Source: Isoperla grammatica (Eukaryota > Arthropoda > Insecta > Plecoptera > Perlodidae). Taken from it: DNA of 64,000 nt. The stretch covers positions 12,312,292 to 12,376,291 of the forward strand of contig OX246739.1 of the NCBI GenBank assembly GCA_945910005.1, read 5' to 3'. The translations under genes were made by a program, and so were the position numbers. This document shows positions 39,194-48,300 of the stretch, in pieces (positions within the stretch are counted from its first letter, which is position 1; the number at the start of each line of letters is the position of its first letter). The notes under the pieces are model-generated. The model was given only the letters and a program-made list of their open reading frames with translations, ran no database searches and had not been told where the DNA came from.

Positions 39194-39314
39194 CTTCGAA
39201 CCTTCCTTATTGGTTCGAACCTTCCTACGCTTCGAACCTTCCTTATTGGTTCGAACCTTCCTACGCTTCGAACCTTCCTTATTGGTTCGAACCTTCCTAT
39301 GCTTCGAACCTTCG
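39194..39314. repeat. 36-bp minisatellite, 3.3 units
   Basis: Units begin at 39194, 39230, 39266 and 39302 and are almost identical. Each holds two TTCGAACCTTCC motifs and one TTATTGG. In-frame translation gives a 12-residue repeat, but nothing else supports coding. Confidence 0.95.
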
Positions 39315-40822
39315 TTCCTCATTAGTAGAAATACTTTGCACAGGTTCGATACGGACCAACATGTTTACCGTGTATATTAGGATGAAAAAACGATACCAGT
39401 CCGCCAACTGTTTTGTTCTTTAACCGAATGTTAGGTCGTTGCCATTGCAGACTCATTCATGTGTGCAGTGGTGCAGCCATGCAACTACGGTTTATCTAGA
39501 CTACGTCATGAATGCACCCTACATACAACCTCTGATGCATCAGTGCGCTAACTTCCTCCGCTACTTCCTGCAGGAAAGCCAGTGTCTAACCAACTCAGTT
39601 GCCTCTAATCTACACAGGGTCTAACGCAAGATAAGGGACATTTAGTTGCGGTTTCCTACTCGGTGAGACTAACTGCAATGTGTTTATGTTGCGGGTGTTT
39701 ATCTTTGCTGTTCTGCTTTATAATCCAACTATACGTATGAATGAATGCAACCATTTGCGTCCATTTTGTAGAGAAAGATGCATTCAAAAATACATATTTA
39801 TTTATTTACTAACACATGTTGAATTTCATTACAAAGAATGATATTGATGGAAGATGATAAAATAATTAAAACAAATAGTGAGCCTGGAATGATATCATTT
39901 TTCATTTATTGGTTCCTGTCAATTAATTTCATTTGATTAGCGTTATTCAATTTATATCTCTGAATAGGTTGCGTAGAAATAAAAGTATAACATATCAATT
40001 GTGAGAATTGTTTCAACTTTTGACAGGTGCGGTTAGCCACGTTCAAAATACCACCCTCACGTCGCGTTATACATGTCTATAAATAGCTGTCAAATGAGAA
40101 ACATCAATGTAATATTCGAATTTGTTTGTATTTGGTTGTGGTTGAAATAATATATACTGCGCTTGAAATATATTGTAACTTATTTTTGTCAACAGTGACC
40201 GGTATTCAATTCAAAGTAATGAAAAGTGTTGTTGAAAGTCGTAGTTGTAATTAATTATGTGTTTACAACTAAACCGCACTCCCTTTGAGGTTGGATTAAC
40301 GTTTGCCCCTTTCAACGTTACGCATCGTTTCCAAATTGGTTACAAAAACAAGTTTTGAAATGGATACAATACTGAATGCACATCGCATTAACATCAAAAC
40401 CATTACACTGATAGGCGGCTCCAGCTATCCGCGCTGTTGCCGGTATACATGGTTGCAAGGCAATGTCGTCTATACTCAAATTTACAGAGAGTTTAATTTA
40501 CAAAACCCTTGTTTGGATTTTGGAAAGCTGGTATTTGTCAAAAAAAAATACAAAACTTTTTCAGCACTTCACACCTATACACACAGATGCATTTTTTATC
40601 CAGCGAATACTTCTTGTTATTATCCTACTGTATATACAATTTCTCAGTCAAAACTGTAGCGTTTTAAAACCATTAATTAAACATAAAACCAAAAACTTCG
40701 TTTACTCTAATTTAGTAAGCTTGTTGGTACCATAGCATGGCTTCAACAAGCATAACATTCAAAACGCATGACAGTCCCCACGTCTGTTCGTAGAGAAACT
40801 CGGATTACAATACAGCTTAATT
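39315..40822. other. Non-coding unique DNA
   Basis: Overlapping 90-118 codon frames at 40303-40735 are AT-rich and lack domains. No repeats recognised. Confidence 0.6.
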
Positions 40823-41173
40823 CGAGTTTAAAAAGTTGGTGAAACCGACCCTGAGAAAACTGCTTTGTTTGTTTGCAAATAATCTCATAAAATTATGCCT
40901 TAAAAAATTTATAAAAACAAACACTGTAAGGACACATAATGCAGCACATATAATTATGTAATCACACACTATAACTGTATTCAATTCATCACAGCTTCAT
41001 CCGAGTTTAAAAAGTTGGTGAAACCGGCCCTGAGAAAACTGCTTTGTTTGTTTGCAAATAAGCTCATACAATTATGCCTACAAAAAAGCTATATTAATAA
41101 ACATACTGTACGGACACATAATCCAGCACATACTTATGTAATCACACACTATAACTGTATTCAATTCATCACA
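40823..41173. repeat. 179-bp tandem duplication
   Basis: The segment starting CGAGTTTAAAAAGTTGGTGA at 40823 recurs at 41002, and both copies end near CAATTCATCACA. They differ by scattered substitutions and small indels. Non-coding. Confidence 0.92.
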
Positions 41174-41306
41174 TCAGCTAACTGCGCCTTCTGTACCGTC
41201 CTCACTCCACACACAATGCTCGTAGTACCATCCCCGTTCTGTATCCTGTATTTCAGTCGGTATATGTATATTCTGAAATGTAGATGATATGTGTTGGGTA
41301 TGACTC

Positions 41307-41368
41307 GGGTGGGTGTGGGGTTGGGGGGGGGAGAAGGGTGGGTGGGGGTGGAGGAGGGGGGGGGGGGA
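41307..41368 (+). repeat. G-rich tract with quadruplex potential
   Basis: Dense runs of 3-12 G separated by one to three bases over about 60 bp on the plus strand. This pattern meets the usual G-quadruplex rule many times over. Confidence 0.9.
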
Positions 41369-41869
41369 GACGTTTCGTTTGCATCGCACAGTCCGTTACG
41401 TGACGCGACTGCTCGATCATACTGACGGTCATTCCCGCATAATAAAACCTACTAGTTTGTTTTTTGATCGCGTTCCGCCGAGCCCACAAAGAAGCCGAGT
41501 AACCGAGGTAACTAGCATATTGAAATTCCAGTTATATTTCATTTTTAAGCCTCTTCATTACTGGAAAACGTGCTAATGAATTGGCGGCCAACTTGGATGC
41601 GGGACGTGTTACCTCGACTGCGAGCGAACTCCATCGAGATACGAGCGAGCCTCGGTGGTGTTTTCACGGGTACCGCGGCCCACTTCCACAATGCGGCTAG
41701 CTATCTTTTATATAACAACCACATTGGCGTTCACGATGTTTCACAATCACACATCCACAGCCCAGTTTTAACCTTTATGTTCTTAACAGCGGCAACAATA
41801 ACTATGATTTGACATTCACATGCGTACCGTACCAATAACACAATACAGTATTACCATTTTTTTATAATA
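41369..41869. other. Non-coding, GC-richer
   Basis: An 80-codon frame at 41570-41812 has no recognised domain. Confidence 0.5.
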
Positions 41870-42056
41870 CAACGACCACGACAACAACAACGACCACGAC
41901 GACAACAACGACCACACGATAACAACGACCACTACGACGACAGCCCGATTCGCGTTCAGTAATTCTCTATTATCTACTTCCACCTTCGAGTATACATCCT
42001 TTATTATAAACAACGACCACGACGACGACAACAATAACGATGACAACGACAACAGT
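41870..42056. repeat. Imperfect (ACGACNACA)n repeat in two blocks
   Basis: Trinucleotide-based CGA/CAA repeats at 41870-41945 and 42010-42056 are split by a 65-bp unique segment. Both blocks begin in the same context (TATAA..AACGACCACGAC), so the second may be a duplicate of the first. Confidence 0.85.
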
Positions 42057-42802
42057 CATTAGTCATCACCTTTCATTTAATTTTTTGAGCATTGGGCCAC
42101 TGTAGTGTTGTGATTAACGTGCGTGCTTATAAATATATTAATCATTACTTGTAAAACGTTGATTATATTTTGACTTAAGTCCCATATTTTGGAAAGTAAA
42201 ACAATGGTGAAGATGAATGGGTGAATTGTTTTTAAAAGAACAATTTCCTCACATGACTGCCAAATTTCTAATTTGCAACGTGGGAAATGGGAATTACGGG
42301 TTATCAGACAAGTGCCTAGATGAACATAGTCGCTATGAACATGAACATGATAAAGAACATGTGTATAGTTACAAGGACAATGTGGGGTATAAAATGCAAC
42401 AATTCGCAAAATAACTATCAGTACTCTGGTTCACAGTTTGCTGACCACCCCATGGTACATAGAGCGTGCCATGATCCTTCTGAAAGTCATTTGAAAAAGT
42501 CGTTACTAAGACTAGAAACAAGCAAGTGCTGAGTTGAGTACTTACGCATCATTGACTTTGTTTTCTACACTTGCACAATGCAATAATTATGTTTGCTCAG
42601 GCTCTGTGTAATCGTCAGCTGCACACAATGCACATACTGCTTGCACTTGCTGCATGAGTACAATCTGTCACCCCCCCCTCCCCTAGAGCTCAGAGCAGTG
42701 TTGACAAGTGCGGTTCACAGACCCGTATGGAAGGGTGTGAATGAATGCATCTCATTCTGGTGTCATCAGAACCCTTCTTTTAACAACCCCTTTCACGGAC
42801 TG
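42057..42802. other. Non-coding unique DNA
   Basis: Frames of 65-110 codons on both strands overlap without domains. Confidence 0.55.
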
Positions 42803-43111
42803 CAGTGGCGTACAGGGGTCGCCATAATGACAGCTACTCAATTCTTCATAGACTATTCATAGTTAAGTCTCGGCAAAAAAAAATATATATATATATTTTA
42901 CACTAGTTTTTCTTAAATAATAGAGGTATTACCAAACTAATTTTTCAGTCATCGAGGAAAATAAAATAAAGCAATGAAAATAAATAAAACTAGATAATTC
43001 TTTCCGGTACCGCACACAAAAATGTGTTTGATACATATATATAAAATGAAGAATTGTGAACACATAAGGGCAGCTATCCAGAGTGAAAACTATATGGTAT
43101 GTACGCCACTG
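42803..43111. mobile_element. Putative short non-autonomous hAT-like element
   Basis: The ends CAGTGGCGTACA at 42803 and its reverse complement ending at 43111 face inward and match the 5' part of the hAT ends at 24562-25937. The 309-bp interior is AT-rich, with an (AT)n run at 42881-42895 and no transposase. No matching 8-bp duplication was found outside the ends (acggactg versus cgtcaacg), so it may be old, recombined or two unrelated ends. Confidence 0.5.
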
Positions 43112-44279
43112 CGTCAACGTTTCTCTTCCTATTTACAAAACCGTCAATTAGTTTAGTTAGGTGCAGCTGTTATCAACGAATTCCTTGTGATTTTCGTAGC
43201 CAACTTTTCAAGAGCAGTGTGTCAGCCTCTTGACTCTGGGACCAATTCTAGCCCCTTGAAACGCAACGCAAGCCGGGGTGGGGGTGAGCCGCCTCTCCCC
43301 ACCCCCCTTCCCGCCCCCTCATCATTTCCACGGAGTTTTTCGCTATTGTGGGGAGCGAGTTAGCATTCCCTCCAAGCGCAAGCCGGCGGATATACCACAG
43401 GTCGAGCTTCCCGCATAAGGTAAAGCGCGTTACATCGGTGTAGCGCTACTTTCAGAACGGAAAAAATATAAGAAAGGGAACTTCAAAAGAAACCCTTTCA
43501 ATAGAAAACTTTTTTCCACACTTCATATAATTGTGTCCATGGTATAATAATGTACACACAAGAGTGATTTTTTGTTGATAACTGTGATTCTTGAACATAC
43601 ATACATACATATACAAAATACGTGTAAGAGTGGTAGCGTATATTGAAGTCCGAATAGTAAGCTCACCTACTTCTGACATTAAACAATATTATTATAGATT
43701 TAAATCACGGTTTGCAAGCGTTGTCTCGTTCATATATTGTTTTGTATTCTACTCATATAAAGAGTGATATCAAACCGAACGTGCCAAATTATAAAATATT
43801 CAATCTATCATAACCATGGGCACACATGGTATGCCGCGTGGTACGCACCTCACAAAATATGCATTATGAATATGTATGGATATAGAACTATGCGCAAGGT
43901 TCGCAATCCACAGCGTACTTTCCAGACAGTTCACCGAACACATTCAAGGACCATGAATAAGCCGGTAACCTTTTAACTTACTTGAACGACAAATGTTTTC
44001 ACACTAGTAGTACACAGTTCCTTTATCAAAGTTATATAACCCACACGAGTTCGGTAATCGATTTCCATGTCGGCGTGTAATGAAATTGTAGATCGTACTT
44101 GAGTTTTTATACGCGAAAACGTCGTTTCTTTTCTTCGTTTTATATTTTAATTAATCAGAAAAAGTACCGTATACGCGACTCAAAATCTCGGCTGTGAACA
44201 TTGAAATAGAAAATAGTCATCAAAAAGAATGTTTTTTATTCTTCATATCTCAGTGATTTACGGGGCATAAAACAAAGTG
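43112..44279. other. Non-coding, with a GC-rich patch
   Basis: Bases 43274-43320 hold GGGTGGGGGTGAG opposite CTCTCCCCACCCCC, a GC-rich inverted repeat. No gene recognised. Confidence 0.55.
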
Positions 44280-44288
44280 ATTTCAGGG

Positions 44289-44364
44289 TAGGGTCTACTT
44301 GATCTCCGCCTGGCGGAGGGGGAGTTCGACGAGCCTCCGCTAGGCGGAGATCGAGTAGACCTTG
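44289..44364. mobile_element. Palindromic fold-back element, copy 3 (76 bp)
   Basis: A near-perfect inverted repeat: arms of about 26 bp (GGTCTACTTGATCTCCGCC and its complement, two mismatches) around a GC-rich centre with GAGTTCGACGAGCC. It is flanked by the direct repeat atttcaggg (44280-44288 and 44365-44373), a 9-bp target duplication. Same length and same duplication size as the copy at 3812-3887. It has no coding capacity. Nine-base duplications are known for Mutator-like and some other DNA transposons; the family is not identified. Confidence 0.75.
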
Positions 44365-44416
44365 ATTTCAGGGTTCAGAAACAAAGTGGTGCGACTCAAA
44401 AAGGTTATCTCTAACT

Positions 44417-44455
44417 CAAGGTCTACTTGATCCCTGCCTAGTGGAGGCTCGTTTA
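44417..44455. mobile_element. Palindromic element, left-half copy 4
   Basis: Reads CAAGGTCTACTTGATC then CTGCCTAGTGGAGGCTCGT, the left half of the palindromic family, 52 bp from the full copy at 44289-44364. The right half is missing. Confidence 0.6.
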
Positions 44456-44559
44456 ACCATGGAGTTGTATCTTCAGGAGGTCTAGCTTCAATGGAACTTC
44501 CTGTTTCATTGAGGTACATCCGGCCGACGAGCGGCTGACGCCATTTTGTTCCTTAAATT

Positions 44560-44626
44560 ACAGCCTTCTGGATGAGTTTGAGGCTGACTCTGATTGATCA
44601 TCTATTATTGACTCATCCAAGGCTGT
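44560..44626. repeat. 67-bp hairpin, 16-bp stem
   Basis: ACAGCCTT-TC-TGGATGAGT pairs with ACTCATCCAAGGCTGT across a 33-base loop with a small bulge. The size suits a pre-miRNA, but the loop is long. It lies between palindromic element fragments and the retrotransposon. Confidence 0.45.
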
Positions 44627-44743
44627 GATCTGTCAAAACTGGTGAAGAAATTAGCATCGTAAAAGTCGCTAGCCCGGTTATTTCTCGTGGTGGTTTTTCA
44701 CGCGACCGTCAAGCAATTATTATTCTACGGGTAGTCTAATGTG

Positions 44744-44748
44744 TATTT
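44744..44748. other. Target-site duplication (left), retrotransposon
   Basis: The bases tattt immediately left of the LTR are repeated exactly at 49720-49724. Five-base duplications are typical of Ty3/Gypsy integrase. An unmatched pair would have pointed to recombination between elements; the match shows this is one undisturbed insertion. Confidence 0.93.
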
Positions 44749-44964
44749 TGTTGAGTTTCATTGCGAGTTTATTATATATACATACATTGTTATACATTAC
44801 ATGATATCTATGTTGAGTACAAATTACATGTTAGGCCTATATACGACCGCAGTCACAGACGTACAGACTAGAAGTGATCGAACCTTCTAGGCTCTCTGTC
44901 AGTCTGGCCTGCAACGCCCCCCAGCCTATATGACGTCATGCACCGCCTACTAGATCATGTGACA
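44749..44964 (-). repeat. 3' LTR of the retrotransposon
   Basis: Same 216 bp as the LTR at 49504-49719, with no difference found on direct reading. It follows the polypurine tract in sense direction and supplies the AATAAA that would end the transcript. The 5-bp tattt outside it matches the duplicate beyond the other LTR. Confidence 0.96.
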
Positions 44965-44967
44965 TGC

Positions 44968-44998
<31 letters not shown>

Positions 44999-45354
44999 GG
45001 CTTGTGATTTATTTAAACAATAATAAACCAAACCATAATTCACTTGACCATTCACATGATAACAAATATCTTACCAATTAACTGGCAAATTAACGCTATA
45101 CAATTCACAGTAATTAATTCGGCTTCGAACTCACATGATAATTCACCATAATTAAGAGTTATACAGAACATCTTATGAAATCAGGATGTTAACATGATTG
45201 GATATGCATTTGTTTGACTCATACACATTTACGAACTCCTATTTTCAGTTATCATAGGTAACGTCAACTAGCAAATATATGTATTACAAATACAAGAAAA
45301 ATATAAATATAAATACAAAAACAAGATTATTTAATTCAACTTACTGGCTAAATC
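44965..45354 (-). other. Retrotransposon 3' untranslated region
   Basis: AT-rich stretch between the Gag-Pol stop and the 3' LTR, including the polypurine tract. I see no ORF resembling an envelope or accessory protein. The element is thus a retrotransposon without env rather than an errantivirus-like form. Confidence 0.8.
44967..44998 (-). other. Polypurine tract, A-run plus GGGG
   Basis: On the sense strand a run of 28 A is followed by GGGG, then CA and the 3' LTR. A purine run here is required to prime plus-strand DNA synthesis. The long pure A tract is unusual and may have expanded by slippage. It could also be partly a misread homopolymer. Confidence 0.8.
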
Positions 45355-48300
45355 TTAATCTAAATATCTTCTGGGTACTTGTACAATTCGTCCACTTCGA
45401 GTTGCTGAAGGCTTCTCTTGGGAGGTACTGCTAGGAGAATACGGACGCGTTGGTTGACCCAGGTCTAGACGTTTGGGAGACGTCATCTTGGGAACCTTGC
45501 CAGTGCCGCCGGTGCCAGTCGACTTGGGAGACATCATCTTAGGAATGTCCGGCAAGTGGGTGCCAGTTAACTTGGGAGACACCTGTCGACTCTGCTCTCC
45601 TGGTGATGGACTACGGTTATCCCGTGGGTGTACCCGAATATTGGGTTCCGGCTGGGAAGTGGAAGTTGGTAGTGGTCTTAGGTGAGCTCGGTTTCTGCGA
45701 TATCTGCCTTGCTCAGTGTCTATGATGTACGAATGTGGAGCTGATGCCTTCTCTATGACGGTGGCTGGGATCCAGTTTCGTCTTGATTGTTCCACCATTA
45801 TCTTCTGTCCCGGAGATAAGGAGGAAAGAGGTTTAGACCTCTTGTCAAAGGAAGATTTTTGTTTTTCTTGTTTGGATTTATGGATTCGCAAGGTTTGAGA
45901 GATATCAAAGGACGGTTTTCGTAATTCGCTGGAGGCGGGTAGCATGGTCCGAATTCGGCGTCCCATGAGCATTTGGGACGGGGATGGTAAGTCTTGTTTG
46001 GGAGTAGCATTATATTCTAGGACTGCCAGGAAAGGATCTCTATTGGAGCGTAAGGCTTTTGTTATTAGACCTTTAACTGTTCCTACAGCCCTCTCTACCA
46101 TGCCGTTGCTTTGCGGGTATTTCGGACTGGATGTTATATGGGTTATGTCCATGGATTGAGTGAATCGGGTAAAGGAGTGCGAGTTAAATGGAGGTCCGTT
46201 GTCCGATATCATGGTACACGGAATGCCATGTGTAACGAAGATTAGGAGTAGTTCCTTTATTACCGCATTGGCATTGGTATTCTTCATGGCTCTCAGTTCA
46301 ATAAATTTGGAATGGTAATCGGTGACTATCATGTAATAATCTGTTTCGGCCTTCAGGAAGTCGATTCCTACTTTGTCCCATGGTAGCTCTGGAATGGTAT
46401 GCTGCAATAACGGTTGTTTCTGATTTGCTCGAGAGTAACTCAGACATGTCGAACAACTCAGTACCAAGTTCTTGATGTCTACACTCATGCTTGGCCAATA
46501 TAGACTTTCCGTGGCTCGGCGGAGGCATGAATTTATTCCTTGATGTGCTGAATGTATTTGTTCTAGTACAGCTTGACGTTGATTTTGTGGAATGACGAGC
46601 CTATGGCCCCTGTAAAGCAAGTGGTCCTGTTCAAATAACTCGTCTTTGCAATCCCAATATGCTCCTAAGGTCCAATCAATGGTTTTTGGTTTTTTCTTAG
46701 GCCATCCATTTTTCAGGTAATAGCGGATTTTTTGAAAGTCTTCATCTTCCAGCGAGTCTTGTTCAAAGAGGCTTCTTTTCTCTTTACTCATTTGCACGAG
46801 TGAGTGCACAGCTTGTGCTTCACCCTGTAAGTATTCCGTTTTCACCGTCTTTCCCGGATGAGGGTCTCGGGATAATGTATCAGCAACATAGAGTTGTTTA
46901 CCTGGTACATATATTAACTCAGGTGAATATCTTAGGAATCGTAAAAGCATTCTCTGCAATCTGGGTGATAAAGCTTCTATTGGCTTCTTTACCAACCCTA
47001 GTAGTGGTTTGTGATCAGTATGCACTACAAATTGGGTATTGTACAAATAAAAATGAAAATGTTCACACCCATGGATGATCGCCAACATTTCCTTTTCTAT
47101 CTGAGCCCATCGATTTTGAGTCGGTGTTAGGGTTACTGACGAATAAGCTATTGGTTTATTGTTTTGAAGCAATACTGCTCCTAGACCATATCTACTAGCA
47201 TCTACCGATAAAACAGCAGGTTGATTGGCATCATAAAAGGCTAGCACTGGTGCCGTGGTTATTAACGTTTTAAGCAAGTTAAAACTGTTCTCCATCTCTG
47301 GCGTCCACAACCAGGCTGTGTCTTTATGAAGTAATTTTCTTAAGTGATGTGTTTTATCTGCTAAATTAGGTACAAATTTACCCAAGTAGTTGATCATGCC
47401 TAGAAAGCGTTGGAGTTCTTGCTTATTTCTGGGCGCTTTCATGGCTTGTATCGCTTCCACCTTCGCTTGATGAATAGCTATGCCTTGTGGACTAATATGG
47501 TGCCCTAGATAATTAATGGTGCGTACTGCTAACTGCATTTTCGATTTCTGAAACTTGAAATTGTACTGCCTTGCCCTCTCTAGTACCTGTTGTAATCTAG
47601 CATTATGTTCTTCTAATGTGGTTCCAACAATCAAAATATCATCCATGTAACAATACACTCCTTCTAGACCTTCTATCATAGAGTTTATTTCTCGTTGTAA
47701 AATCTCTGATGCACTACAAATCCCAAAAGGCAACCTCAAGAAACGAAATCGCCCGAAGGGTGTTGCAAAAGTGCATAGTTTTGAGCTTGATTCGGTTAAC
47801 GGTATCTGCCAAAATGCAGAAGTGGCATCGAGTACCGTGAAGTACTTGGCACCTTGTAAGCTCGAAAATATTGTTTCGGCTGTAGGTAATGGGTAGTGTT
47901 CCCTCTTAATGAATTTGTTTAAATTTCTGGGATCTAAACATATTCTGATACCACCACTTGGCTTGTTTACTAAGACAATGGGATGAACCCAATCTGTTGG
48001 TTCATTTATTTTAGATATAATGTCATTTTCTAACATTCTATTCAGCTCTTTCTTCACTTTGTCTTTCAGGGACATAGGTATCTTCCTAGGTGCCACTATC
48101 ACACCATTACCTTCTGCCTTTTCTTGTAGTTTTATGTCATACTGGGTTTTAACTTTTCCTGTTCCTTGGAAACAGTCTGTGTATTCCTTCATTATTTGCT
48201 CTATTGTGAGTGGTCTGTCTATGGCATGAACTCTTTTTACTAGGTCTAGATCCTCACAAGCAGATATTCCTAATATAGGTGGTTTAATATCGGCTATGTA

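Noticed and set aside
44999..45354. Envelope or third ORF of the retrotransposon
   Set aside because: The segment is AT-rich and has no frame of useful length.
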